Assembly: GCA_958295915.1 (NCBI GenBank)
Contig: OY282381.1
Coordinates: 1,262,722 to 1,326,721, forward strand
Source: an uncultured Caldilineaceae bacterium
GTDB taxonomy: Bacteria; Chloroflexota; Anaerolineae; Caldilineales; Caldilineaceae
DNA: 64,000 nucleotides
Reading direction: 5' to 3'
The notes under the pieces: generated by a model
Database searches by the model: none
Told to the model about the DNA's origin: nothing
The model's input: only the letters and a program-made list of their open reading frames with translations
Part shown: positions 51,114 through 60,137 of the stretch, piece after piece
Position numbering within the stretch: position 1 is the stretch's first letter
How the letters are laid out: each line of letters starts with the position of its first letter
Position numbers and translations under genes: made by a program

Positions 51114-52229
51114 TTGATCGCATACTGCCCCAGCAGCCATTTCCAGGCCGCTGCCGAAGAAGCGCCTCTGCGTTGCCCCGTCACTGGCGAGCCACTGGAG
51201 TATCGCGATCTGCCTCCCTTTGACCCGGATCAGATCGAAAACCACTACCCAGGCCACTGGCGCTATCTGCCCATGTTGCCAGTGGTGGCCCCCGGACGCG
51301 AGCTGTTTTCCCTGGGAGAGGGCTGGACCCCGCTGATCGATGATGAATGGTCGGGCCAGCCCTTGTACTGGAAATTCGAAGGCCTGATGCCTTCAGGCAG
51401 CTATAAGGATCGAGGGGTCAGCGTTATCATCAACTGGCTGGTGGGCCAGGGCGTACAGACAGTTATGGACGATTCCAGCGGCAATGCCGGCGCCAGCCTG
51501 GCCTGCTATGCAGCCAGAGCCGGCCTGTTTGCCCGTATCTTTGTGCCCGCCTACGCGCCGCAGCCCAAAAAGGCCCAGATCGCTGTCTACGGCGCCGAAC
51601 TGGTGGAAGTCAGCGGCCCACGCGCCGCGGCCACCCAGGCCGCGGAAGCCTCCCAAGCCGGCGATGTGGTCTATGCCTCGCACGCTTGGCATCCGGCCTG
51701 CCTCCTGGGATTCATGACCAACGCCTGGGAGATCTGGGAACAGCTCGGCCAGAACGTGCCAGACTGGTTTGTCAGCCCGGTCGGCTATGGCGGTCTCTTT
51801 CTGGGCGCATGGCGGGGATTTCAGCATCTGCACCGCAGTGGCGTCATCAGCAAACTGCCGCGCATGGTGGCCGTACAGGCGGAACCGATCACACCGATCT
51901 GCGACGCCTTCCACGAGGGACGCAGCGAAATCGTGCCCCGACGGCAGGTGGCCCCCAGTATATTGGCCGACGGCATCGCCGTGGAAAAACCGGTGCGCAG
52001 TCGTTCCATCTTATGGGCTTTGCGTCAGTCCGGCGGCACAGCCATCATCGTCAACGATGAAGAGACCCTTGTCGCCCAGGAACGTCTGGCCCAGCGGGGA
52101 CTTTTCGTCGAGCCGACCAGCGCCACGGTCGCCGCCGCCCTCACAAAGCTGATCCCTCACTTGAACCGCTCGGATTCCGTCGTCGTCAATCTCACCGGTT
52201 TGGGGCTCAAGCGCCTGCCCGCAGTGTGA
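51114..52229 (+). CDS. Threonine synthase-like PLP-dependent enzyme
   Basis: A fold type II PLP enzyme of 371 residues. The PLP lysine lies in [20 protein letters not shown] near residue 100, and [20 protein letters not shown] near 125 binds the phosphate-side substrate. [16 protein letters not shown] holds the cofactor phosphate loop. The N-terminal C-x..-C remnant (YCPSS and [11 protein letters not shown]) recalls the zinc-ribbon-like start of archaeal-type threonine synthases. Start is TTG 51114 after AAAGGA; no ATG fits. It could be a threonine synthase or a related lyase; local context does not decide. Confidence 0.8.
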   Translation: MIAYCPSSHFQAAAEEAPLRCPVTGEPLEYRDLPPFDPDQIENHYPGHWRYLPMLPVVAPGRELFSLGEGWTPLIDDEWSGQPLYWKFEGLMPSGSYKDRGVSVIINWLVGQGVQTVMDDSSGNAGASLACYAARAGLFARIFVPAYAPQPKKAQIAVYGAELVEVSGPRAAATQAAEASQAGDVVYASHAWHPACLLGFMTNAWEIWEQLGQNVPDWFVSPVGYGGLFLGAWRGFQHLHRSGVISKLPRMVAVQAEPITPICDAFHEGRSEIVPRRQVAPSILADGIAVEKPVRSRSILWALRQSGGTAIIVNDEETLVAQERLAQRGLFVEPTSATVAAALTKLIPHLNRSDSVVVNLTGLGLKRLPAV

Positions 52230-52254
52230 CTGCTTTCTGCTCACGCAGGACATC

Positions 52255-52290
52255 CCCCCGGGATAGCGCGCGTCTCGCCCGTATGAAGTG
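52255..52290. repeat. Family D repeat, degenerate copy
   Basis: Reads GGGATAGCGCGCGTCTCGCC then CGTATGAAGTGAGAC. It has the same pattern as the 50933 copy with several changes. It lies in the gap before rnc. Confidence 0.55.
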
Positions 52291-52458
52291 AGACGCTGTT
52301 TGAAAAGGATCAAGTAGGCGCAAGACGGCGCAATAGGGTACCCTCTGAACTACGAATCATGGCGATCAAAATCCTGTGAATCCTGATAGATGAAGAATTC
52401 ACTGCTTTCTGGCAGTCGTTCCTAATCTGTTACGGCGTTCGACTTGGAGACAATTGGC

Positions 52459-53235
52459 ATGGAGAGAAAGTTCCATACGCTGCATGAACTGGAGGAGGAG
52501 ATAGGCATCCGTTTCAACGATTATTCCCTCTTACAGCGCGCATTTGTGCATCGCAGCTACCTGAATGAGACCGATGAAGAGACCGACCTGCAAGACAATG
52601 AACGCCTCGAGTTTCTCGGCGACTCGGTGCTGAGCTTCATTGTCAGCGAACTGCTATTCAAACTCTACCCGCAGCGACGGGAGGGCGAGCTGACCGACCT
52701 GCGCTCGGCGCTCGTAAAGCGCGAAACCCTCTCCCGCTTTGCCCGCGATCTTCACCTGGGCGACTATCTGTTATTGGGCCGCGGAGAGGAAGATAGCGGC
52801 GGCCGCAGCCGCCACACCACTCTCTGCGCTACCTACGAAGCCTTTATTGGCGCGCTCTACCTGGATCAAGGGGCAACGACCTTGCGCACTCTCCTGGAAC
52901 CCCGCCTGATACAGGAGATCGAGCGGGTGGCCCATAACGCCCTGACCAAAGACCCCAAAAGCCGCCTGCAAGAGTGGACGCAAGCCGAAATGGGCCAGAC
53001 CCCTCGCTACAAAACCGTCCACGCCCAAGGGCCGGACCATGCCCGTCTGTTCACCCTGCAGGTGACCATCGACAAACAGCCCTACGGCGTGGGCCAGGGC
53101 CAGAGCAAACAGGAGGCCGCGCAGGCCGCCGCCACCATGGCCCTCTTTCGTCTGGGTCAGATGATCCCGGAATACGAAGATAGCGGGCTGGCGGACGAAT
53201 ACGAACTGACGCCAGTGAATGGGAAAGAGACATAA
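52459..53235 (+). CDS. rnc: Ribonuclease III
   Basis: A protein of 258 residues. NERLEFLGDSVLSFIVSELL near residue 47 is the RNase III signature with the catalytic Glu and Asp, and ATYEAFIGALYLDQG near 125 holds the second acidic pair. The C-terminal double-stranded RNA-binding domain runs from about 165 (PKSRLQEWTQAEMGQTPRYK) to QSKQEAAQAAATMALFRLG. It cuts double-stranded RNA in rRNA and mRNA processing. ATG 52459 is chosen for GGAGA 8 bp upstream; a TTG lies at 52444. Confidence 0.95.
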   Translation: MERKFHTLHELEEEIGIRFNDYSLLQRAFVHRSYLNETDEETDLQDNERLEFLGDSVLSFIVSELLFKLYPQRREGELTDLRSALVKRETLSRFARDLHLGDYLLLGRGEEDSGGRSRHTTLCATYEAFIGALYLDQGATTLRTLLEPRLIQEIERVAHNALTKDPKSRLQEWTQAEMGQTPRYKTVHAQGPDHARLFTLQVTIDKQPYGVGQGQSKQEAAQAAATMALFRLGQMIPEYEDSGLADEYELTPVNGKET

Positions 53236-53293
53236 GGCCGCCAGACAGCGGGGAATAGGCAAGGAAACCGCGTCCTGGCGACATTGCGTTTTG

Positions 53294-54124
53294 TCACCGT
53301 TGCATCGTCGATGCGTCCCGCCGGGATACGAGAGCCAGGGCGAAGCAGAAGATCAGCGCCTGCAGCAGCACAATCGTCGCGCCGCTGGAAACGTCAATAT
53401 AGAAGCTGAGGTACATGCCGAGCAAACCGCTGAGCGCGCCCAGCCCCGCAGAGAGAACGACCATGCGGTGGAAGCTATCGGTCAGCAGACGAACGGTGAT
53501 GGCGGGAATCACCAGCGCGGCGGCGATCAGGGTCACGCCCAGGATCTGGATCGAGGCGATGATGGCGGCAGCCAGAGCCAGAGCAAACCAGGTCTCCACC
53601 CAGGCGGTGGCAACCCCGTAGACCTGAGCGACTTCAGCGTCAAAGGTGGTGAAGAGCAACTGCTTATAGAGGAAAAAGATCAACAGCGCCGCCAGTACGG
53701 TTACGCCGGCAATCACGGCCACGTCCGTGAGCGTGACGCCCAGGATGTTGCCAAAGAGAGCCGCGTCGAACGACTGGGTGAAACGACGGTAGCGGGAGAT
53801 CAAAGCCACCCCTACGGCGAAACTAGCCGTGGTGACCACGCCGATAGCGGCATCGGCGTTGATGGGCGTGCGCCGTACAGTCTGATTGATGAGCAGCGCG
53901 GCCACAAAACCCCACAGCCCGGCCCCGACGTAGAAGTTGAACTGGAGCACAAACGCCACTACAGCCCCGCCAAAGATAGCGTGGGAGAGACCGTGACCAA
54001 TGTAACTCATGCCGCGCAGGACGATATAGACGCCGATCAGGCCACACAGCCCCCCAACCAGAACAGCGGCAATGGCGCCGTTGCGAAAGAACTCAAACTG
54101 AAACGGGGTCAGCAACGCGTCCAT
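53294..54124 (-). CDS. Zn/Mn ABC transporter permease (ABC-3 family)
   Basis: A protein of 276 residues with eight or nine membrane helices, of the ZnuB/MntB type. The start FRNGAIAAVLVGGLCGLIGV, then YIVLRGMSYIGHGLSHAIFG near 40-60 is a family signature. LGVTLIAAALVIPAITVRLL near 200 is the conserved loop that contacts the ATPase. ATG 54124 has GAGGAG 7 bp upstream; the frame's earlier TTG lies inside that site. It is third in a four-gene unit fur, binding protein, ATPase, permease. Confidence 0.9.
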   Translation of the reverse strand: MDALLTPFQFEFFRNGAIAAVLVGGLCGLIGVYIVLRGMSYIGHGLSHAIFGGAVVAFVLQFNFYVGAGLWGFVAALLINQTVRRTPINADAAIGVVTTASFAVGVALISRYRRFTQSFDAALFGNILGVTLTDVAVIAGVTVLAALLIFFLYKQLLFTTFDAEVAQVYGVATAWVETWFALALAAAIIASIQILGVTLIAAALVIPAITVRLLTDSFHRMVVLSAGLGALSGLLGMYLSFYIDVSSGATIVLLQALIFCFALALVSRRDASTMQR

Positions 54125-54139
54125 CCCCGCGCTCCTCAA

Positions 54140-54192
54140 TTGAAGTGGTCAGTAAATGCAGTGTACTAACCACTAGCTACTAACCACTGCTG
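54140..54192. repeat. Family A repeat between permease and ATPase genes
   Basis: Contains AGTGGTCAGTAAATGCAGTG and ACTAACCACTAGCTACTAAC. The ATPase gene ends inside it, so the tail of the ATPase (SPTAVVSS) is repeat-derived. Confidence 0.7.
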
Positions 54193-55006
54193 TTGGGCTA
54201 TCATGATCGGGCAGCCCCCCTGCCACCGGCTGCGGCAACACATCGCGGTAGCCGTGGGCGTGCGGACGCTGTTGCGCAAAGATCATGTTGTCTTGGCGGA
54301 TGACAACGATATCACCCCGGTAGGTCTCACTCAGGAGCGCTTCGGTGAAGACCTGCTCCGGCGGCCCCTGCGCGACGATGCGCCGGTTCAGGCAGACGAC
54401 CCAAGGCACATGGGCAGCAGCCATGTTCAGATCATGGGTGGTCAGCAGGATCGTCATACCCTGCCGGTTGAGATCCGTCAGCCAGTGGAAGATGTTTTCG
54501 GCGCTACGCATGTCCACGCCCGTGGTCGGTTCATCCAGCACCAGCAGCTCCGGCTCCGCGATCAGCGCCCGGGCCAGAAAGACCCGCTGTTGCTGGCCGC
54601 CGGAGAGATCGCGAATGTGCCGCTGGGCCAGATCGCCTATCTCCAACTGCTCCAGAATGGCGCGCGCCCGCCGCCGCTCGCTGCCGCGAGGCCAGGGCCA
54701 CATGTTCAGGCGGTGGTCGATGCCCATCAGCGCCACCTCCTCCGCCGTGATCGGGAAGCTCCAATCCACCGTCTCGAGTTGCGGCACATAGGCCAGGCGC
54801 ACGCGCGGCCGGGTGCGTTGGTAGATGCGTCCGTCCGTCGGCCCCAGCAAGCGCAACACAAGCTTCAGCAGCGTAGTCTTGCCGGCGCCGCTAGGGCCAA
54901 CCAGGGCGGCAAACTGCCCCGGATGCAGGTGCAGATCGATATCTTCTAAGCTCATAGCCGCGCCATAGCCGAAAGTCACAGCGGACAGCTCGATAAGTGG
55001 GTCCAT
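54173..55006 (-). CDS. Zn/Mn ABC transporter ATP-binding protein
   Basis: A protein of 277 residues. Walker A GPSGAGKTTLLKLVLRLLGP near residue 37, the signature LSGGQQQRVFLARAL near 136, Walker B LLVLDEPTTGVD near 158 and the H-loop TTHDLNMAA near 193. VPQLETVDWSFPITAEEVAL is the Q-loop form of metal-uptake ATPases (ZnuC/MntA-type). The last twenty residues or so are poorly conserved and overlap a family A repeat. It powers the permease encoded next. Confidence 0.92.
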   Translation of the reverse strand: MDPLIELSAVTFGYGAAMSLEDIDLHLHPGQFAALVGPSGAGKTTLLKLVLRLLGPTDGRIYQRTRPRVRLAYVPQLETVDWSFPITAEEVALMGIDHRLNMWPWPRGSERRRARAILEQLEIGDLAQRHIRDLSGGQQQRVFLARALIAEPELLVLDEPTTGVDMRSAENIFHWLTDLNRQGMTILLTTHDLNMAAAHVPWVVCLNRRIVAQGPPEQVFTEALLSETYRGDIVVIRQDNMIFAQQRPHAHGYRDVLPQPVAGGLPDHDSPTAVVSS

Positions 55007-55044
55007 CTATCCCCCTGTATGGCAATTATTGACCACTAACCACT

Positions 55045-56034
55045 TCACTTCCCCACACTTTCCATCAAGGTGGGATCGCCGCCGAGCGCGCCGGCCATAC
55101 TCTTCAGATTCTCCACCATCAGACCGATGTAGGAGTGATCAGGATCACCCGGCATACCGGGCAGATCATCGTCGCGCAAAGTGTCCACATAGGCAATGCC
55201 CGCTTCGCGCCCGATCTGCTCCAGCACCGGCGCGGGGAAGACATCCGAACCGAAGATGGCGGGCACCCGTTCGGCGCGCAACTGCTCGATGAGCGCCGCC
55301 ACTTCCTGGGCGGATGGCGCGGAGAAATCAGCCGGCTGAACCGCCCCCAGCACCGTGTAACCGTAGCGGAGCGCGAAGTAGGGAAACGAGTCATGATAGG
55401 TAAACAGCTTGCGGTTTTCCACGGGGATGCTGGCGGTCGTGGCCTGAATCGCCGCATCCAGGCTCTGGATGCGGGCCGCAAACCGCGCATAGTTGGCCCG
55501 GTAGTCGTCGCCATTGTCCGGATCATGGGCCGCTAATATATCGCGTACGATTTCAGCATACTTGAGCGCATAGATGGGATCGGTCCACAGATGGGGATTG
55601 GGGTTGCCGGCCTCTTTGGGAAAGGAGAAATCGTAGATATAGTCGTCGGGACCAACCGCTTGTTCGCCCAACAGAACGATCTCTGCCCCTTCTTTCAAAT
55701 TGGCCTCGGCCAGCTTCAATGTGGGCAGTTCCAGGTGTAGCCCGTTGATAAAGATGAGATCAGCCTGGGCTAGTTTGATCGCATCCGATGGCGCTGGTTC
55801 AAAGGTATGCGAATTGACCCCTTCCGGCACGATGCCGCTGAGGTCGATATGATCGCCGGCGATGTTGTAGACAATGTCGGTAATGGGAGAGACCGTAGAG
55901 ACCACCTGCAAGCGTCCCCCCTGGGATTCGCTCCCCCGCGGCGCAGACATGCCCGGGCCACAGGCGCACAGGACGACCAGCAGCGCCAGCGGCAAGTAGA
56001 GGCTGATCTTGTGCCTGCCCAGTGCCATGCGCAT
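55045..56034 (-). CDS. Zn/Mn-binding lipoprotein of ABC importer (ZnuA-like)
   Basis: A cluster A-I metal-binding protein of 329 residues. Signal peptide LPLALLVVLCAC ends in a lipobox (Cys25). Candidate ligands are His in GVNSHTFEPAPSDAIK, His in NPNPHLWTDPIYALKYAEIV, His in LFTYHDSFPYFALRYGY, and an acidic residue in FGSDVFPAPVLEQIG. No His-rich loop is present, which fits manganese or zinc equally. ATG 56034 is chosen because the signal peptide starts there; the long upstream frame is antisense to, or overlaps, the fur gene. It follows fur on the same strand. Confidence 0.88.
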   Translation of the reverse strand: MRMALGRHKISLYLPLALLVVLCACGPGMSAPRGSESQGGRLQVVSTVSPITDIVYNIAGDHIDLSGIVPEGVNSHTFEPAPSDAIKLAQADLIFINGLHLELPTLKLAEANLKEGAEIVLLGEQAVGPDDYIYDFSFPKEAGNPNPHLWTDPIYALKYAEIVRDILAAHDPDNGDDYRANYARFAARIQSLDAAIQATTASIPVENRKLFTYHDSFPYFALRYGYTVLGAVQPADFSAPSAQEVAALIEQLRAERVPAIFGSDVFPAPVLEQIGREAGIAYVDTLRDDDLPGMPGDPDHSYIGLMVENLKSMAGALGGDPTLMESVGK

Positions 56035-56101
56035 GCCCGCCCCTTTGCCGGCGGAATGAAACAAAAGGCCAACGCCTGAATCCCGAAAATCCTGATCCAG
56101 C

Positions 56102-56671
56102 TCAGGCAGTTGCAGCATTCGGGCTTCCCCCTTGCGTCTTCGCGTCTTCGTTTTCGACCCCCCCACTTTGCATCTTTGCGCCTTTGCGTCCTTGCGTTTC
56201 GTTCCGCGCTCGACCCTCTCTTTGCCTTGTGGGGTCGGGCTCAGCCCGCACACGGCACTCGGTACACTGTCCAAAAAACGAGACATGATCCATATCGATA
56301 ACAAAGTCGTACTGCGCTTCCATCGCCTTGTAGAAAGCGTGCAGCGCTGCATGGGACAGTTCAAAGGAACGGGCGCAGGTACGGCAGACCAGATGGTGAT
56401 GTGGTTCCGGGCCGGCAAGTTCGTAGCCCAAACGCCCGTCGGCCAGCTGCGCCGCCCTCAGAATGCGCCGCTCGGTGAGAAAATGGAGCGTGCGGTAGAC
56501 AGTGGCCCGGTTCAGGGAAGGGACGCTGTTCCGCGCATACTCGCGCACCGCTTCCGGGGTAACATGCTCACCCAACGCGCACACCGCATCCAGGATGAAC
56601 CGGCGTTGGGGCGTCACCCGGTAGCCAGCCTGTCGTAGCTGTTGGCTGATCACAGCCATGTCATGGCTCAT
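56102..56671 (-). CDS. Fur-family metal-dependent repressor (Zur/Mur-like)
   Basis: A protein of 189 residues. The winged helix has GYRVTPQRRFILDAV and SLNRATVYRTLHFL; the metal sites are GPEPHHHLVCRTC (near 92-104) and FGQCTEC with the paired cysteines for structural zinc. Position just before a Zn/Mn importer suggests it represses that importer with zinc or manganese. The last 40 residues (RNETQGRKGAKMQSGGVENE and on) are not part of the fold; they are encoded by a CGCAAAGG-type dispersed repeat. ATG 56671 follows the start consensus of the family better than the GTG/TTG starts upstream. Confidence 0.87.
   Translation of the reverse strand: MSHDMAVISQQLRQAGYRVTPQRRFILDAVCALGEHVTPEAVREYARNSVPSLNRATVYRTLHFLTERRILRAAQLADGRLGYELAGPEPHHHLVCRTCARSFELSHAALHAFYKAMEAQYDFVIDMDHVSFFGQCTECRVRAEPDPTRQREGRARNETQGRKGAKMQSGGVENEDAKTQGGSPNAATA
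56110..56215. repeat. Low-complexity CGCAAAG-type repeat in the 3' end of the Fur gene
   Basis: Repeats of TTGCGTCTTCGCGTCTTCG and TTTGCGCCTTTGCGTCC form the end of the reading frame. Similar runs are intergenic near 5413, 10985 and 59560. Confidence 0.7.
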
Positions 56672-56689
56672 ACAAAAGCCTTTATTGCG

Positions 56690-56702
56690 AATTGTTGCAA
56701 TT
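56690..56702. promoter_or_regulatory. Operator-like inverted repeat upstream of the Fur gene
   Basis: AATTG, TTG, CAATT forms a 13-bp dyad 19 bp upstream of the start codon. It could be the Fur-family operator for autoregulation and for the metal importer genes that follow. There is no known consensus to compare with. Confidence 0.35.
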
Positions 56703-57032
56703 GTCACACAGCATAACAGCATCCGTCGGGATTGTCAAACTTTTTCAACGCAACGTTGATCATCCTGTTTGACCGCTGATTTATGTGATTCATCTGATTT
56801 TGTGATAACGGCAATTCATCATCTTCATCATATAAATCAGGCAAATCAGAGATCTGTTTTGTGGAATGCGTTCCCTCATAATCCGTGATACAATGGTGTC
56901 ATGCCTAAGACATACAAACTCCGCCCCCTTGGGAGCGTGAGCGTCTCGCCCGCATCACCTATCAGCAAACAGGCAAATCAATGTCCCGTTACCACACAAT
57001 CAACATGCGACCAGGTCAAAGGAGTAATGCCT
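56703..57032. other. Divergent intergenic region with repeat fragments
   Basis: Holds ATTTATGTGATTCATCTGAT and CATATAAATCAGGCAAATCA repeat fragments (56779-56850) and a family D copy at 56931-56955 (GGGAGCGTGAGCGTCTCGCC). An in-frame ATG at 56901 would add repeat-encoded residues to the next gene, and is rejected as its start. Confidence 0.5.
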
Positions 57033-57992
57033 ATGCCGCCCGCCCCCATTGCGCCCGATTTCATCGTCGCGCCACATCAGGCAAAGCCCGCTGCGGCAAC
57101 GACCATACCCGCTGACGACAGCATCACGGAGCTCTTCGCCCAAAACGGCTACTTCATTCTGCCAGACGCGCTGACACCGGCCGAGGTGGAGGCACTGCGC
57201 GCCGAGACCACCGCCATCTGCAAAGGAGAACGGGGCGATGTGGACGGCTTCGAGCCCAACGTTCCCGGCGAGAGCGAAGAGGACGTCCTGCGCCGCTACC
57301 TGTGCATCCACTTCCCCCATAAGATCTCCGAACTGATGCTGGGCTATCTCGGCCACCCGCAGATCGCGGCTGTGCTCACACAGCTCATCGGGCCGAACGT
57401 CAAATGTATGCAGTCGATGCTCTTCATCAAAGCCACGGGCAAGCCAGGCCAGGCCTGGCACCAGGACGAATACTTCATCCCCACGCGGGACCGCACCCTC
57501 ACCGGCGCCTGGATCGCCCTGGATGACGCCACCATCGAGAACGGCTGTCTCTGGATCATCCCCGGCTCCCACAAGAGCGGCATCATCTGGCCCCAGCACG
57601 ACCACGACGATGCGCTCTTCGACTGCGCCGGCGAGGCCTATGGCTTCCCCTACACAGATGAAGATTCGATACCTGTGGAAGTGCGGGCCGGCTCGCTGGT
57701 CTTCTTCAACGGCTATCTGCTGCACCGTTCCTTCCCCAATCGCGCGCAGAGCGGCTACAGGCGAGTACTGGTCAACCACTACATGAGCGCTGAATCCCTC
57801 CTGCCCTGGCGCGCGCCGCAGGAAGGACAGCACACAGCCAGCGCCGATTATCGGGATGTGGTGATGATCGCCGGTGAGGACCCCTACCCCTGGAAGCGGT
57901 ATGAAGAGTTGGCCATGCCCAAAGTGCGGCCCAGCGGCGAGGGCGGTTGCGAAAACTGGCGGCGAGGCCCCAAGCGCGAAAAGCTATTCTGA
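57033..57992 (+). CDS. Phytanoyl-CoA dioxygenase (PhyH) family protein
   Basis: A non-haem iron oxygenase of 319 residues. Metal ligands H-x-D in AWHQDEYFIPTRDRTLTGAW near residue 145 and the distal His in FFNGYLLHRSFPNRAQSGYR near 235, with the Arg of that segment for 2-oxoglutarate. IENGCLWIIPGSHKSG is the conserved core strand. ATG 57033 has AAAGGAG 8 bp upstream. The protein differs clearly from the PhyH at 29144. The amidase gene follows, separated by a family D hairpin. Confidence 0.87.
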   Translation: MPPAPIAPDFIVAPHQAKPAAATTIPADDSITELFAQNGYFILPDALTPAEVEALRAETTAICKGERGDVDGFEPNVPGESEEDVLRRYLCIHFPHKISELMLGYLGHPQIAAVLTQLIGPNVKCMQSMLFIKATGKPGQAWHQDEYFIPTRDRTLTGAWIALDDATIENGCLWIIPGSHKSGIIWPQHDHDDALFDCAGEAYGFPYTDEDSIPVEVRAGSLVFFNGYLLHRSFPNRAQSGYRRVLVNHYMSAESLLPWRAPQEGQHTASADYRDVVMIAGEDPYPWKRYEELAMPKVRPSGEGGCENWRRGPKREKLF

Positions 57993-58010
57993 CAACCCTG
58001 AAAATCTGCT

Positions 58011-58036
58011 GGGAGCGCGGGCGGGACGCCCGCATA
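58011..58036. repeat. Family D hairpin directly before the amidase start
   Basis: GGGAGCGCGGGCGGGACGCC forms a stem GCGGGCG with CGCCCGC around GGA. It ends 2 bp before ATG 58039, where a ribosome site should be, so it either blocks or replaces the normal leader. Confidence 0.75.
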
Positions 58037-58038
58037 AA

Positions 58039-59529
58039 ATGAAAATGACAACTGATCTCTGCTTTCTCAACGCAACGGAACTGGCCGCCGGCATCCGCCG
58101 AGGAGACTACTCCAGTGTGGAAGTGACGGCGGCCCACATCGCCCAGATCGAACGGCTGAACCCAGCCGTGAACGCGGTCGTGACCTTCCTGCCGGAACAG
58201 GCATTGGAGCGGGCCAAAGCCGCGGACGACGCGCTGGCGAAGGGCGAAGCCGCCGGCCCGCTGCACGGCCTGCCCATGTTGCACAAGGACACCATCGACA
58301 CCGCCGGCATCCGCACCACCTACGGCTCGCCCATCTATCGGGAGCATGTGCCGCCCCAGAGCCATCTGATTATACAACGGCTGCACGCGGCCGGGGCGAT
58401 CCCGCTGGGCAAGACCAATGTGCCGGAGTTCGGGGCCGGCTCCCAGTCGTTCAACACGGTCTTTGGCGCCACCGGCAACCCCTACGACCCGACCAAGACC
58501 TGCGGCGGCTCCAGCGGCGGCCAGGCAGTAGCCCTCGCCTGCGGCATGACCCCGATCGCCGACGGCAGCGATATGGGCGGCTCGCTGCGCAACCCAGCCA
58601 GCTTCTGCAATGTGGTCGGCTTCCGTCCCGCCCCGGGACGAGTCCCAGTCTGGCCCAAGCTGGTAGGCTGGGAGCCCTTCTCCGTGCAGGGGCCGATGGC
58701 CCGCACGGTCGCCGATGTGGCCCTGCTCCTCACGGCGATAGCCGGGCCGGACGCGCGCTCGCCCATCGCCCTGCCCGACCCAGGCAGCATCTTCGCCCGC
58801 CCGCTAGGCCGCGACTTCCGCGGGACGCCCATCGCCTACAGCCCGGATCTGGGCGATCTTCCCGTAGATCCACGCGTGACCGCTGCCATCGAAGCGCAGC
58901 TGCCGGCCTTCCAACAGCTCGGCTGCGCGCTGACGGAGTTTGCTGGCCGCCAGCCCAAACAACAGAGGAACGACAGCATATCCCTACCGGATCTCAGCGA
59001 CGCCGATGAGAGCTTCAAAGTCTGGCGGGCCTGGAGCTTCCATCTGTCCCACGGGCCGCTGCTGGCAGAGAGCCGCCAGCAGATGAAGGATACGATCATC
59101 TGGAACATCGAACAGGGGGCAACCCTCAGCGGCGCGGATCTCGGCCGCGCGGAGGTGAAGCGCACGGAACTGTACCACCGCATGCGCCGCTTTATGGAAA
59201 CATACGAATTTCTGCTGCTGCCGGTTAGCCAGGCGCCGCCCTTCCCCGTCGATATGCCCTACCCCACGGCTATCGACACAGGAGATGGACGGGTCGAGAT
59301 GGAGACATACATCGACTGGATGAAATCCTGCTACTACATCACCGTGACCGGCCATCCGGCCATCTCTGTGCCCTGCGGCTTCACGCCGGAAGGGCTGCCC
59401 GTCGGCGTGCAGATCGTGGGCCGCCATCAGGACGATTTCGGCGTGTTGCAGTTGGCGCACGCCTTCGAGCAGGCCACGCGTGCCGGTGAACGCCGGCCGC
59501 CGCTCGTAGGGGGCGAATCGCCTGCGTAG
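58039..59529 (+). CDS. Amidase signature family hydrolase
   Basis: A protein of 496 residues. The Ser-Ser-Lys triad is in LHGLPMLHKDTIDTAGIRTT (Lys near 83), TCGGSSGGQAVALACG (cis-Ser near 159) and DGSDMGGSLRNPASFCNVVG (nucleophile Ser near 183). The family hydrolyses carboxamides; GatA of the tRNA amidotransferase is one member, but no gatB or gatC is near. ATG 58039 or 58045 may be used; no ribosome site is visible because a family D hairpin fills the leader. Substrate unknown. Confidence 0.86.
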   Translation: MKMTTDLCFLNATELAAGIRRGDYSSVEVTAAHIAQIERLNPAVNAVVTFLPEQALERAKAADDALAKGEAAGPLHGLPMLHKDTIDTAGIRTTYGSPIYREHVPPQSHLIIQRLHAAGAIPLGKTNVPEFGAGSQSFNTVFGATGNPYDPTKTCGGSSGGQAVALACGMTPIADGSDMGGSLRNPASFCNVVGFRPAPGRVPVWPKLVGWEPFSVQGPMARTVADVALLLTAIAGPDARSPIALPDPGSIFARPLGRDFRGTPIAYSPDLGDLPVDPRVTAAIEAQLPAFQQLGCALTEFAGRQPKQQRNDSISLPDLSDADESFKVWRAWSFHLSHGPLLAESRQQMKDTIIWNIEQGATLSGADLGRAEVKRTELYHRMRRFMETYEFLLLPVSQAPPFPVDMPYPTAIDTGDGRVEMETYIDWMKSCYYITVTGHPAISVPCGFTPEGLPVGVQIVGRHQDDFGVLQLAHAFEQATRAGERRPPLVGGESPA

Positions 59530-59607
59530 ATGCGGGGATGCAACGGTGAAAAAGAAACACAGGGCCGCCAGGACGCGGAGACGCACTCCTGCCTATCAAT
59601 TGCCTCT

Positions 59608-60025
59608 CTACTCGATTCGAAGCGCGGAACTCCCCTTCCCCAAGTCGGCCTTCCCCGAGAATATGCTGGCCCGTCCTGATTTCGGCGATGCTGTAGTCGG
59701 GAAGATGGCGCACGGCGATACACTGGCCGCCATACAGAAACCCATAATCGTTGAAGCTGAAGTCGAAGGTGTACTGCTGACGAGATCCGGGCAGGTCGGC
59801 GTGGTCGACCGGGGTCGCGTGCAGGAAGAACAGGGGGGCGGTGTCGTCGTCAGCACACTCGTCTCTTACGTAAATCAGCCTGTTCGCGTCCTCGTCCAGG
59901 TACACACCGAAGACGGAGCGGATGACGGGCCGGGCATCCTTCAGAATGCCCTGTAAAATCACTCCTTCGTCCAGAGCCTCTGCATTGCCGTCAGAATCCC
60001 TTGCCGCCTTTGAGTATGACGCCAT
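59608..60025 (-). pseudogene. Orphan C-terminal domain remnant
   Basis: The frame from ATG 60025 reads VIRSVFGVYLDEDANRLIYV, then APLFFLHATPVDHADLPGSR, FNDYGFLYGGQCIAVRHLPD and YSIAEIRTGQHILGEGRLGE. This block is known as the C-terminal end of large membrane or glycosyltransferase-like proteins of several bacterial groups, where it follows a long N-terminal part. Here there is no such part: upstream sequence is a short, different coding-like piece that ends in TGA. The frame continues after 59608 as junk antisense to the amidase end. It is probably a decayed gene end. Confidence 0.45.
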
Positions 60026-60137
60026 CTTTCAGCGCCACCACGACTTCCAGTCCCGGCAATGCGTCAAAAATATGGGACACGCCCCTTTTCCCGTTTTATA
60101 GCGCCAAATTATTGAAGCGATCAGTAAATGCAATGCG

